64,000 nucleotides of DNA from Variovorax sp. N23 (GCF_025486315.1 NZ_JAOOPY010000006.1:248001-312000); one strand, 5' to 3'; shown: positions 18,750 through 27,355, numbered from the stretch's first letter. Program-made: numbers and translations. Notes: generated by a model from the sequence alone, not told the origin.

Positions 18750-19496
18750 ATGGCCCAAAAAACTTGCTTTGTTGTAATGGCTATCGGGGATCAATTAAGC
18801 GGGGAACAGCAAACATCCTCAGCTGACCTTAAAAGCAAATACGACAACTTAATTAAAGAAGCAATTCTTAAAGCACGACCAAACCTTGAAGTTGTGCGCG
18901 CCGATGAAGTATCCCTGCCTGGAACAATAACCACCGACATAGTTTCAAGGTTAATGCACTCTGACTATGTAATAGCAGACGTATCTCACCCCAATCCAAA
19001 TGTATTCTATGAGCTTGGGTTAAGGCACGCATGCAAGTGCGGCACCATTATCATTAAAGACAAAAATGCCCCTCGCGTGCCTTTTGATATAGCCCATCTT
19101 CGTTATGTTGAGTATGAAAATACTACCGCCGGATTGAAAAATCTATCTCATCAACTTTCAGCGTATTTTGATCATTTCGATAAAAATCCAGAAAAGCCAG
19201 ACAATCACTTTCAAGAGTTTGCGAAACTAACCTCGTATTCTTTTCCGAACTACAAGAAAGAAGATGAGGCACCGCTGGAGATGCAAGCCATCATGGGGCT
19301 AATGGAATCCCCTGAGCTGTTGGATATGATCATCAAGCAACAGAGCGGAACTCCGATAAACGATAGCGATTTAATTGGCGTCTTCATGAAAAACCCCAAA
19401 GTAGCACAGCCATTTTTTCAAGCGATGATTCAGTCGGGCGAAATTTCATTCCCAAAACCAGCGGCACCAAAAAGAATACCTCGTAAGCGTAAATAA
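18750..19496 (+). CDS. Cassette 1: TIR / nucleoside deoxyribosyltransferase-like protein
   Basis: The 248-residue protein opens with the strand TCFVVMAIG, then YDNLIKEAIL, VRADEV, and the signature IADVSHPNPNVFYELGLRHA. Candidate catalytic residues are D77, S79, N84 and E88. This layout is shared by nucleoside 2-deoxyribosyltransferase-like and TIR-like NAD-cleaving enzymes. The C-terminal 100 residues are unrecognised. Base composition is clearly AT-richer than the flanking chromosome. It is the first cassette, so it is best placed for expression from the integron promoter. A defence or NAD-cleaving role is only inferred. Confidence 0.65.
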   Translation: MAQKTCFVVMAIGDQLSGEQQTSSADLKSKYDNLIKEAILKARPNLEVVRADEVSLPGTITTDIVSRLMHSDYVIADVSHPNPNVFYELGLRHACKCGTIIIKDKNAPRVPFDIAHLRYVEYENTTAGLKNLSHQLSAYFDHFDKNPEKPDNHFQEFAKLTSYSFPNYKKEDEAPLEMQAIMGLMESPELLDMIIKQQSGTPINDSDLIGVFMKNPKVAQPFFQAMIQSGEISFPKPAAPKRIPRKRK

Positions 19497-19594
19497 TCTA
19501 ACCCTTCCGTCGAGAGGGGCCGCCCACAAGCTGCGCTTGTGGGTTCCCTTCGCGGCTTCGCCGCTACGGCGGCCCCTCACGTCAAACGTTAGGC
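19496..19594 (+). repeat. attC site 1
   Basis: The site runs from the inverse core ATCTAAC (19496-19502) to the core GTTAGGC (19588-19594), 99 bp. In between are complementary arms (GAGGGGCCGCC near the left, GGCGGCCCCTC near the right) and an inner CCCACAAGC/GCTTGTGGG hairpin. This is a typical imperfect attC. Confidence 0.93.
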
Positions 19595-19615
19595 GTCAGA
19601 ATTGGAGCATCCTCG

Positions 19616-20083
19616 ATGGCATGGACAGAAATTAGTTTTGGGAAGCACGCAGGTAAGTCGCTACCGCAGATCTTATTCACTGATCCAGATTGGTTTTTCT
19701 GGGCCGTGGAAACAGGCGTATTTTCTAAACGTCCCGCTCTGGCAATTGAAGCCGCCCAGTTGGATAGTCGCGCGAGACATATCAAACCACCATCCAAAAA
19801 TCTTACGAATCCAATTGTCGAATATCTCATTCATCGCCCGACGATGAAGTTCTCACACTTCAACATCGTCGAGCGTGAGCAGGAGCTTCATATAGGCGGA
19901 AGCCCAGCATTTCGATCCAATGTCATCGACATGAGCGTTCCCCGCCGCATCGCTCAATATGACAAGACCGGATGCAAGAGCCTAATTTCATCACTCAAGC
20001 TTCATATTTTCGGAAGCAAATCTGCACGCATAACACGCGAACGAGCTGAAGCATTTTTCTCAGATGTCTCCAATTTTCTGTGA
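19616..20083 (+). CDS. Cassette 2: hypothetical protein with ExoX-C-like motif
   Basis: The 155-residue protein has an N-terminal FGKHAGKSLPQILFTDPDWFFW segment resembling the small domain found at the C-terminus of exodeoxyribonuclease X and in quorum-sensing-regulated virulence factors. The remainder (about 60-155) is unrecognised. No signal peptide or transmembrane segment is present. It is flanked by attC sites 1 and 2, so it is a bona fide cassette gene. Function is unknown. Confidence 0.7.
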   Translation: MAWTEISFGKHAGKSLPQILFTDPDWFFWAVETGVFSKRPALAIEAAQLDSRARHIKPPSKNLTNPIVEYLIHRPTMKFSHFNIVEREQELHIGGSPAFRSNVIDMSVPRRIAQYDKTGCKSLISSLKLHIFGSKSARITRERAEAFFSDVSNFL

Positions 20084-20102
20084 GGCTAGGCAATGAACTG
20101 AC

Positions 20103-20214
20103 GCCTAACCATTCGCTCAACCGGACCCATTGCGGCACGCGGCCAAAAGCCCGCCATTTCATTCTGGGCTTTTAGCCACACGCCGCAACGGTCCGGTTAG
20201 CTCAAACGTTAGGC
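20103..20214 (+). repeat. attC site 2
   Basis: The site runs from GCCTAAC (20103-20109) to GTTAGGC (20208-20214), 112 bp. The outer arms are CTCAACCGGACC and GGTCCGGTTAGCTC, followed inward by TTGCGGC/GCCGCAA and an AAAAGCCC/GGGCTTTT hairpin. It is a well-preserved attC. Confidence 0.93.
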
Positions 20215-20229
20215 ACCAAGGAAACAACC

Positions 20230-20865
20230 ATGTCCTACGAAACTCTGCTCCTCTTTGTCCCTGCGTGCTTTGCACTGAACATGGCGCCTGGTCCAAACAA
20301 CCTGCTTTCCGTGTCTAACGCTACACGCCATGGATTCTGGACTTCTTGCATCGCTGGTGCCGGGCGTCTCGTTGCCTTCGTCGGAATGATCGCAATTGCA
20401 TCCGCAGGCCTTGCGACACTGCTTACAACGTCGCAGGTTCTCTTCTATGCAGTCAAAGTCGTTGGCGCCGTCTATCTCTTCTATCTGGCCTACCAGCTTT
20501 GGTTTGCCGAGCCATCAGTCAACGAAGCCCATACCGTTTCAGAGAAGATAAGTACATTCGCCCTGGCCAAACAGGAGTTCTTTGTGGCTGCGGGAAATCC
20601 AAAAGCGATCCTCATATTCACCGCATTTTTGCCACTGTTCATCGATGTCTCGAAGCCCGCCACGTATCAGTTTGCCGCGCTTGGCGCCATATTCTTGACG
20701 CTGGAGTGGATCGCAATCGCGGCCTATGCCTACATGGGTAGTCACTTGCGGAGGTGGTTCTCACATCCTAAAAGGCAAAAACTATTTAATCGAACCTGCG
20801 GCTCGCTTCTGGGCATGGCTGGCATCGGGTTGCTAGCCGCGAGGCGTTCCGCAAGTGGTGCCTAA
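20230..20865 (+). CDS. Cassette 3: LysE/RhtB-family exporter
   Basis: The 211-residue inner-membrane protein has about six hydrophobic segments and the LysE-family N-terminal motif FALNMAPGPNNLLSVSNATRHG. A later AGNPKAILIFTAFLPLF segment is also characteristic. Family members export amino acids or their derivatives by proton antiport. The stop TAA lies inside the inverse core of attC site 3. The substrate is unknown. Confidence 0.85.
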   Translation: MSYETLLLFVPACFALNMAPGPNNLLSVSNATRHGFWTSCIAGAGRLVAFVGMIAIASAGLATLLTTSQVLFYAVKVVGAVYLFYLAYQLWFAEPSVNEAHTVSEKISTFALAKQEFFVAAGNPKAILIFTAFLPLFIDVSKPATYQFAALGAIFLTLEWIAIAAYAYMGSHLRRWFSHPKRQKLFNRTCGSLLGMAGIGLLAARRSASGA

Positions 20866-20937
20866 CCTGTTAATCGATCCGACGGCCTCCGGCGTGCTTC
20901 GCGCGCGTGCATCCGAGGCTCATCTTCAACGTTAGGC
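20860..20937 (+). repeat. attC site 3
   Basis: The site runs from GCCTAAC (20860-20866) to GTTAGGC (20931-20937), 78 bp, with a shorter and less regular stem (CGGATGC-type arms around a GCGCGC centre) than the other two. Both core sites are intact. Confidence 0.9.
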
Positions 20938-20947
20938 GCCACAAGAG

Positions 20948-21469
20948 ATGACATGTCGCCATCTGTATATCTTTCTCACTGCTTCCGCCGTAGTGCTCGG
21001 CATCGGGTTCGCAATTCCTGAGCAGCCCCTGATCCCTGTGGCTGGTGCTACCGTCAAAGACTGGAATCCAAAGTCATTCTGGTACGAGCCATGGGGCGTC
21101 TCAGGCGTGCACAAAGGCATTGATGTCTTCGCCCCCCAGGGCAGAGATGTCGTTTCCGCAATCCCCGGCGTTGTCATCTATCAAGGTCACCTTGGTATTG
21201 GCGGCAATGTCGTAGCCGTTTTGGGGCCGAAGTGGCGGGTGCACTACTACGCACACCTGGCCAATTCCGATCCGTCGCCGCGTTTCCTCTTCAGGGGAGA
21301 AAAGCTTGGTTTGGTCGGAACAAGCGGAAACGCCGCAGGGAAGCCCTCGCATCTGCACTATTCAGCTGTGTCCCTCGTCCCTCTGCCATGGCATTTCAGT
21401 TCAGGCAAGCAAGGGTGGAAGAAAATGTTTTTCCTGGATCCAGGCGCACTGCTGCAACGTGGCGCCTGA
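20948..21469 (+). CDS. Cassette 4: secreted M23-family peptidase
   Basis: The 173-residue protein has an N-terminal signal/anchor helix (about 6-23) and one M23/LytM domain. The zinc-site pattern is present: HKGID (H55, D59), YAH (H103) and HLH (H135, H137). It is predicted to cut peptidoglycan cross-links or peptides in the periplasm. The start ATG follows attC site 3 by 10 bp. Downstream only a degenerate GCCTGAC remains and no matching right core was found, so this terminal cassette has lost its attC. Confidence 0.82.
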   Translation: MTCRHLYIFLTASAVVLGIGFAIPEQPLIPVAGATVKDWNPKSFWYEPWGVSGVHKGIDVFAPQGRDVVSAIPGVVIYQGHLGIGGNVVAVLGPKWRVHYYAHLANSDPSPRFLFRGEKLGLVGTSGNAAGKPSHLHYSAVSLVPLPWHFSSGKQGWKKMFFLDPGALLQRGA

Positions 21470-21598
21470 CCCTTCCTGAGCTAGCGAATAGCACAGACAG
21501 GGGTCGCAGGAAAAGGTGCCACCGCCGCGGCGTATGCTTCCCGCTGCGTGCGGCCCATGCGGTGCCGCGCTTCCCGAACCCGACCCCGAAAGCTGCCG

Positions 21599-22636
21599 AT
21601 GACCACCCCCATTCCTGCCACCCTGATCGCCGGCGACGGCATCGGCCCCGAAATCGTCGATGCCACGCTGGCCGCCTTCGATGCGCTGAAGGTTCCCTTC
21701 GAATGGGACCGCCAGATCGCCGGTCTCGGCGGCGTGCAGCAGGCGGGCGACCCGCTGCCGGCCGCCACGCTCGACAGCATCCGCCGCACGCGGCTTGCGC
21801 TCAAGGGCCCGCTCGAGACGCCCTCGGGCGGCGGCTACCGCTCGTCCAACGTGCGGCTGCGCGAGGAGTTCCAGCTCTACGCCAACCTGCGCCCCGCGCG
21901 CACGCTGATCCCGGGCGGGCGTTACGACAAGATCGACCTGGTGGTGGTGCGCGAGAACCTCGAGGGCCTCTACATCGGCCACGAGCACTACGTGCGCATC
22001 GACGACGACCCGCACGCCGTGGGCATGGCCACCGGCATCAACACCCGCCAGGGCTGCCATCGCCTGCTCGAGTACGCCTTCGACACCGCGATCGCCACCG
22101 GCCGCAAGAAGGTCACGCTGGTGCACAAGGCCAACATCATGAAGGTGCTGACGGGCCTGTTCCTGGAGACCGGCCTGCGCCTGTACGAAGAGCCGCGCTA
22201 CAAGGGCAAGTTCGAGCTCGAAACGATGATCGTCGACGCCTGCGCGATGAAGCTGGTGCTCAACCCGTGGCAGTTCGACATGGTGGTCACGACCAACCTG
22301 TTCGGCGACATCCTGTCGGACCTGGTGGCCGGCCTGGTCGGCGGCCTGGGCATGGCGCCGGGCGCCAACATCGGCACCGACGCGGCGATCTTCGAGGCGG
22401 TGCACGGCTCGGCGCCCGACATCGCGGGCAAGGGCATCGCCAACCCGACCGCGCTGCTGCTGGCCGGCGCGCTGATGCTCGACCACTGCAAGCTGGTCGA
22501 CCAGGCCACGCGCCTGCGCCAGGCCATTGACGAGACGCTCAACATCGACAAGGTGCGTACCGGCGACCTGGGCGGCACGGCCAACACGGCGGCCTTCACC
22601 AAGGCGCTGGTGGCCCGCATCGCCGGGGCGAACTGA
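21599..22636 (+). CDS. NAD-dependent isocitrate/isopropylmalate dehydrogenase family
   Basis: The 345-residue metal-dependent beta-decarboxylating dehydrogenase has the GDGIGPEI start, LKGPLETPSGGGYRSSNV (substrate loop with the Ser-rich isocitrate type), NLRPAR, ENLEGLYIG, VHKANIMK, TNLFGDILSD, and GSAPDIAGKGIANPTA. The loop composition and size favour a short NAD-type isocitrate dehydrogenase over LeuB. The ATG at 21599 begins directly before the core and was chosen over an upstream frame extension into the integron edge. Confidence 0.88.
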   Translation: MTTPIPATLIAGDGIGPEIVDATLAAFDALKVPFEWDRQIAGLGGVQQAGDPLPAATLDSIRRTRLALKGPLETPSGGGYRSSNVRLREEFQLYANLRPARTLIPGGRYDKIDLVVVRENLEGLYIGHEHYVRIDDDPHAVGMATGINTRQGCHRLLEYAFDTAIATGRKKVTLVHKANIMKVLTGLFLETGLRLYEEPRYKGKFELETMIVDACAMKLVLNPWQFDMVVTTNLFGDILSDLVAGLVGGLGMAPGANIGTDAAIFEAVHGSAPDIAGKGIANPTALLLAGALMLDHCKLVDQATRLRQAIDETLNIDKVRTGDLGGTANTAAFTKALVARIAGAN

Positions 22637-23314
22637 GTGTCGGACGCGTCCGCGGCGCGGCCGCTGCCGATCCTCTCGCTGCTGGAGACCCGCGTGCTCG
22701 GCGTGCTGGTCGAGAAGCAGCGCACCGTGCCCGACAGCTATCCGCTGACGCTCAACGCCGTGCTGTCCGGCTGCAACCAGAAGACCAGCCGCAACCCGGT
22801 GCTGGAGCTGAGCGACGCGCAGGCGCAGGCCGCCATCGACAGCCTGAAGGGCTACCACCTGGTCGACGAGAGCAGCGGCGGCCGGGCCTCGCGCTACGCC
22901 CACAACATGGACCGCGTGCTGCGCATCCCCTCGCAGTCGAGCATCCTGCTGACCGTGCTGATGCTGCGCGGCCCGCAGACCGCGGGCGAGCTGCGCATCG
23001 CCACCGAGCGCATGCACAACTTCGCCGACATCTCGTCGGTCGAGGGCTTCCTCGACGAGCTGGCCGAACGCCCGGCCGGCGCGCTGGTGGTCAAGCTGCC
23101 GCGCCTGCCCGGCGCGCGCGAGAGCCGCTGGGCACATCTGCTGAGCGGCGAGCCCGCCATCGACGATGGGCCGGTGGCGACGGCGTCCGGCACCGATGCC
23201 TCGCTGGGCGAGGTCGCGGCACTGAAGGCGAACGTCGCGCGGCTGGAGGCCGAGGTCGCCGACCTGAAGGCGCTGGTGCTGCGCATCGCGTCGGAGCTCG
23301 GCGTCACGCCATAG
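22637..23314 (+). CDS. YceH family protein (DUF480)
   Basis: The 225-residue protein has two winged-helix-like halves: LETRVLGVLVEKQRTVPDSYPLTLNA at the N-terminus, then LMLRGPQTAGELRIATERMH. A C-terminal coiled coil (EVAALKANVARLEAEVADLKALV) follows. This matches YceH/DUF480, whose function is not known. The GTG start immediately follows the preceding stop, which suggests translational coupling to the dehydrogenase. Confidence 0.88.
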   Translation: MSDASAARPLPILSLLETRVLGVLVEKQRTVPDSYPLTLNAVLSGCNQKTSRNPVLELSDAQAQAAIDSLKGYHLVDESSGGRASRYAHNMDRVLRIPSQSSILLTVLMLRGPQTAGELRIATERMHNFADISSVEGFLDELAERPAGALVVKLPRLPGARESRWAHLLSGEPAIDDGPVATASGTDASLGEVAALKANVARLEAEVADLKALVLRIASELGVTP

Positions 23315-23392
23315 CGCTGGCGGGGCCATTGGCAGCGCTGGCGGGCCGGCCGCCGGCTCGCCTCGTAGACTACCCCGATTCAGGAGTTGTCA

Positions 23393-24484
23393 ATGGCAGT
23401 CACGCAAGCGGTGATTCAGGATGCGCTCAAGGCGGTCCTCGATCCCAACACCGGCAAGGACTTCGTCAGCACCAAGGCGCTGAGGAACCTGCAGATCAGC
23501 GAAGGCGACGTCTCCTTCGACGTCGAGCTCGGCTACCCGGCCAAGAGCCAGCACGCGGCATTGCGCAAGGCGCTCGTGGCCGCGGCGCGCGCCGTGCCGG
23601 GCGTCGACAACGTGTCGGTCAACATCACGACCAAGGTGGTCAGCCACGCGGTGCAGCGCGGCGTGCAGCTGCTGCCCAACGTGAAGAACATCGTGGCCGT
23701 GGCCTCGGGCAAGGGCGGCGTGGGCAAGAGCACCACCGCCGCCAACCTGGCGCTGGCGCTGGCCGCCGAGGGCGCTTCGGTCGGCCTGCTCGACGCCGAC
23801 ATCTACGGCCCCAGCCAGCCCATGATGCTGGGCATCGACCGCCGCCCCGAGAGCGACGACGGCAAGACGATGGAGCCGCTGGAGAACTATGGCGTACAGG
23901 TGATGTCGATCGGCTTCCTGATCGACGCCGATGAAGCCATGATCTGGCGCGGCCCGATGGCCACGCAGGCGCTCGAGCAGCTGCTGCGCCAGACCAACTG
24001 GAAAGACCTCGACTACCTGATCATCGACATGCCGCCGGGCACCGGCGACATCCAGCTCACGCTGAGCCAGCGCGTGCCGATGACCGGCGCGGTGATCGTC
24101 ACCACGCCGCAGGACATCGCGCTGCTCGACGCCAAGAAGGGCATCAAGATGTTCGAGAAGGTCGGCGTGCCGATCCTGGGCATCGTCGAGAACATGGCGG
24201 TGCACGTGTGCTCCAACTGCGGCCACGTCGAGCACATCTTCGGCGCCGATGGCGGCAAGAAGATGGCGGCGCAATACGGCATGGACTACCTCGGCGCGCT
24301 GCCGCTGGACATCAACATCCGCCTGCAGGCCGACAGCGGCAAGCCCACGGTGGTGGCCGACCCCGACGGCGAGGTCGCGGCCATCTACAAGGCCGTGGCG
24401 CGCACCGTCGCCGTCGGCATCGCCGAGAAGGCGAAGGACTTCTCGGCCAAGTTTCCGACGATCACCGTCAGCAAAGACACCTGA
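23393..24484 (+). CDS. apbC: Iron-sulfur cluster carrier ATPase Mrp/ApbC
   Basis: The 363-residue P-loop ATPase has an N-terminal MIP18/DUF59-type domain (about 1-90) and a deviant Walker A GKGGVGKST at about 106-114. It also shows DADIYGPSQP, IDMPPGTGD, and the cluster-binding CSNCGH. It transfers 4Fe-4S clusters to apoproteins. A TTG six bases upstream is a possible alternative start. Many Fe-S proteins are encoded in the FDH locus nearby, but Mrp is a general housekeeping factor. Confidence 0.94.
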   Translation: MAVTQAVIQDALKAVLDPNTGKDFVSTKALRNLQISEGDVSFDVELGYPAKSQHAALRKALVAAARAVPGVDNVSVNITTKVVSHAVQRGVQLLPNVKNIVAVASGKGGVGKSTTAANLALALAAEGASVGLLDADIYGPSQPMMLGIDRRPESDDGKTMEPLENYGVQVMSIGFLIDADEAMIWRGPMATQALEQLLRQTNWKDLDYLIIDMPPGTGDIQLTLSQRVPMTGAVIVTTPQDIALLDAKKGIKMFEKVGVPILGIVENMAVHVCSNCGHVEHIFGADGGKKMAAQYGMDYLGALPLDINIRLQADSGKPTVVADPDGEVAAIYKAVARTVAVGIAEKAKDFSAKFPTITVSKDT

Positions 24485-24501
24485 ACGACAAGCGCGGCGC
24501 C

Positions 24502-25464
24502 ATGAACGTCCTCGCGTCCATGCGCTACCTGGCGGCGCTCAACGAGCACCGCCACTTCGGCCGCGCCGCGCAGGCCTGCCACATCACGCAGCCGGCACTG
24601 TCGAACGCCCTGCGGGCGCTCGAAGGCGAGTTCGGCGTGCTCATCGTCAAGCGGGGCCGCGCCTTCGAGGGCTTCACCGTCGAGGGCGAGGCGGTGCTCG
24701 CCACCGCGCAGCGCATGCTGCAGGAACAGGAACTGCTGCGCGAGCGCCTGCGCAGCGAGGCCGGCCAGCCCCGCGGGCGCCTGCGGCTGGCGGCGGTGCC
24801 GACCGGCATGACGATCCTCTCGCGTTTCGCCATCGCGCTGCAGAAGCGGCACCCGGGCGTCGCGCCCACGGTGGTGTCCCTGAGTTCGCTGGAGATCGAG
24901 ACCGCCCTCGACAGCATGTCGCTCGACCTCGCGCTCGGCTACACCGACCGCACCCGCGTGCGCCATGTCAGCCTGGCGGTCTGGCCGCAGTGCGTCGAGA
25001 CCTACTACCTGGTGCAGCGCAAGCCGGGGCCGGTGCGGCCGGGCCGGGCGGTGCGCATCGGCGAACCGGTCGGCTGGGCCGAGGCCGCCACCCTGCCGCT
25101 GTGCCTGCTCACGCCCGACATGCACAACCGGGCGATCGTCGACCGCGCCTTCAAGACCGTCGGCCTGCGTGTCGATGCGGCCATGGAGACCAATTCGATC
25201 CACACGCTGGCCAGCAGCGTCGGCGCCGGCGCGCTGGCGTCGGTGCTGCCGCAGGCCGCCCTGGAACTGCTGTCGCGCGACGACGGCCCCTACGAGGCGC
25301 GCCCGCTGATCGCACCGCTGCTGGAGACGCCCCTGGGCTTCATGACGCACGCCAGTGACCGCATGACCCGCGCGCTGCAGGCGGCGGTCGAGCTGGCGTC
25401 CAGCCCGGAGTGGCTCGACACCTTGCAGCCCGATGCGGCCGGCAAGGGCTCCCTGCGCGCCTGA
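24502..25464 (+). CDS. LysR-family transcriptional regulator (probable formate-locus regulator)
   Basis: The 320-residue protein has a winged HTH at residues 1-62 (FGRAAQACHITQPALSNALRALE) and a LysR substrate-binding domain. It is read in the same direction as, and 178 bp upstream of, the OFA transporter that begins the formate locus. The spacer contains a palindrome (25544-25555) suitable as a binding site. A role in controlling formate/oxalate metabolism is inferred from position. The ligand is unknown. Confidence 0.88.
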   Translation: MNVLASMRYLAALNEHRHFGRAAQACHITQPALSNALRALEGEFGVLIVKRGRAFEGFTVEGEAVLATAQRMLQEQELLRERLRSEAGQPRGRLRLAAVPTGMTILSRFAIALQKRHPGVAPTVVSLSSLEIETALDSMSLDLALGYTDRTRVRHVSLAVWPQCVETYYLVQRKPGPVRPGRAVRIGEPVGWAEAATLPLCLLTPDMHNRAIVDRAFKTVGLRVDAAMETNSIHTLASSVGAGALASVLPQAALELLSRDDGPYEARPLIAPLLETPLGFMTHASDRMTRALQAAVELASSPEWLDTLQPDAAGKGSLRA

Positions 25465-25543
25465 GCATCCGGCCGGCCCTCGCAGCCGCCCCTCTTTGAG
25501 AGCCTTTCGCATTCATTTCCAAATTGAATCGGGCGATGTCTCG

Positions 25544-25555
25544 ATCCAATTGGAT
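25544..25555. promoter_or_regulatory. Palindrome upstream of OFA transporter, candidate LysR site
   Basis: ATCCAATTGGAT is a perfect 12-bp palindrome about 88 bp before the transporter start. A related, imperfect element (TTCCAAATTGAA) lies about 27 bp to its left. Paired sites at this distance suit a LysR recognition/activation arrangement. This is not proven. Confidence 0.45.
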
Positions 25556-25642
25556 GCAATTTGTCACCAACCGTAGACTCCGCCGCGCCCCGACGGTCGA
25601 AGACCTTGACCGGATCGAGGGACAAAACCAACGAGGAGTGCT

Positions 25643-27355
25643 ATGGCAGGACCATCTACCGGGGCTTTGAACGAAGCCGTCGCGACACCCGGGCAGTTTC
25701 CCTCCGCAGCGGGAAACCATGTCCCTGGTTGGCTGGACAAGGAACGCATCATCGCGGGCCCCGGCTTCAGCCGCTGGGTGGTGCCGCCCGCCGCGCTCGC
25801 GATCCACCTGTGCATCGGCATGGCCTACGGCTTCTCCGTGTTCTGGCTGCCCCTGTCGAAGATGCTGCAGACCGCCGGCACAGGCGCCGCGGCCTGCGGC
25901 AAGGACATGAGCTTCTTCGCCGAGCTGTTCGCCACGGGTTGCGACTGGCGCGTCGCCACGCTGGGCTGGATGTACACGCTCTTCTTCGTGTTCCTCGGCT
26001 GCTCCGCCGCCGTGTGGGGCGGCTGGCTCGAACGCGCCGGCCCGCGCAAGGCCGGCGTGGTGAGCGCGCTGTGCTGGTGCGGCGGCATGCTGCTGTCGGC
26101 GCTGGGCATCCACACCCACCAGTTCTGGATGATGATCCTGGGCTCGGGCGTGATCGGCGGCATCGGGCTCGGCCTGGGCTACATCTCGCCGGTGTCGACC
26201 CTCATCAAGTGGTTCCCCGACCGCCGCGGCATGGCCACCGGCATGGCGATCATGGGCTTCGGCGGCGGCGCGATGATCGGCTCGCCGTTGGCGGTCGAGC
26301 TGATGAAGTCCTTCGCCACCCCGACCGACCCCGGCGTGATGCAGACTTTCGTCGTGATGGCGCTGGTCTACTTCGTCTTCATGATGGCCGGTGCGCTCGG
26401 CTACCGCGTGCCGCCCACCGGCTGGAAGCCCGCGGGCTGGACGCCGCCGCCCGCACAGGTCGGCAACGCCATGATCACGCAGCGCCACGTGCACGTGAAG
26501 AAGGTCTGGGGCATCCCGCAGTTCTGGCTCGTGTGGATCGTGCTGTGCATGAACGTGTCGGCCGGCATCGGCGTGATCGGCATGGCCTCGCCGATGCTGC
26601 AGGAGGTCTTCGGCGGCGGCCTGATCGACGTGCCGAAGAAGTTCGGCGAACTCGACAAGACCCAGCTCGCGGCGATCGCCGTGGTGGCCGGCGGCTTCAC
26701 CGCGCTGCTCTCGCTCTTCAACATCGGCGGGCGCTTCGTCTGGGCCAGCCTGTCGGACAAGCTCGGCCGCAAGCTCACCTACACGGTCTTCTTCCTGCTC
26801 GGCGGCGTGCTCTACGCCAGCCTGCCCTCGTCGGCCGCGGCGGGCAACACGCTGCTCTTCGTGGGCGCGGTGTGCATCATCCTGTCGATGTATGGCGGTG
26901 GCTTCGCGACGGTGCCGGCCTACCTGGCCGACCTGTTCGGCACCCAGTTCGTCGGCGCCATCCATGGCCGCCTGCTCACTGCCTGGGCGACGGCCGGCAT
27001 CCTGGGGCCGGTGGTGGTGAACTACATGCGTGAATACCAGCTGGGCCTGGGCCTGCCGCGCGAGCAGGTCTACAACCAGACCATGTACATCCTGGTCGGC
27101 ATGCTGGTCGTCGGCCTGATCGCCAACCTGCTGGTGCGTCCCGTGGCCGACAGGCACTTCATGAGCGACGCGGAACTCGCCGTCGAGAAGAAGCTCGCTC
27201 ACGAGAAGGCCGCCGCGTCCGAAGTGGGCAGCGGCTCGGGCCGCGCCGACAGGACGCCGACCTTTGTCGTCGCGCTGGCATGGGTCGCCGTCGGCATCCC
27301 GCTGGCCTGGGGCGTGTACAAGACATTGATCAGCGCGGCCAAGTTCTTCCACTGA
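25643..27355 (+). CDS. OFA-family major facilitator (oxalate/formate antiporter type)
   Basis: The 570-residue protein has about 12 transmembrane helices and the MFS loop motif near WFPDRRGMATGMAIMGFGG, typical of the oxalate/formate antiporter (OFA) family. It has a Cys-containing loop after TM1 (AAACGKDMSF) and a long cytoplasmic tail before a final helix. A GGAG-type site precedes the ATG. Its place at the head of a formate dehydrogenase locus suggests formate or oxalate transport, although the substrate is inferred. Confidence 0.85.
   Translation: MAGPSTGALNEAVATPGQFPSAAGNHVPGWLDKERIIAGPGFSRWVVPPAALAIHLCIGMAYGFSVFWLPLSKMLQTAGTGAAACGKDMSFFAELFATGCDWRVATLGWMYTLFFVFLGCSAAVWGGWLERAGPRKAGVVSALCWCGGMLLSALGIHTHQFWMMILGSGVIGGIGLGLGYISPVSTLIKWFPDRRGMATGMAIMGFGGGAMIGSPLAVELMKSFATPTDPGVMQTFVVMALVYFVFMMAGALGYRVPPTGWKPAGWTPPPAQVGNAMITQRHVHVKKVWGIPQFWLVWIVLCMNVSAGIGVIGMASPMLQEVFGGGLIDVPKKFGELDKTQLAAIAVVAGGFTALLSLFNIGGRFVWASLSDKLGRKLTYTVFFLLGGVLYASLPSSAAAGNTLLFVGAVCIILSMYGGGFATVPAYLADLFGTQFVGAIHGRLLTAWATAGILGPVVVNYMREYQLGLGLPREQVYNQTMYILVGMLVVGLIANLLVRPVADRHFMSDAELAVEKKLAHEKAAASEVGSGSGRADRTPTFVVALAWVAVGIPLAWGVYKTLISAAKFFH

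Larger units (their letters stand above)
18079..21480. mobile_element. Decayed chromosomal integron with four gene cassettes
   Basis: The element contains a truncated integrase reading away from the cassettes, a LexA box at its promoter, an attI-type core GTTAGAT (18716-18722), three complete attC sites and four plus-strand cassettes. Cassettes span about 18717-19588, 19589-20208, 20209-20931 and 20932 to about 21480. The last lacks a right-hand attC core. Cassette GC, especially in the first, is well below the flanks. The element separates metG from the isocitrate dehydrogenase-yceH-mrp block. Confidence 0.9.
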
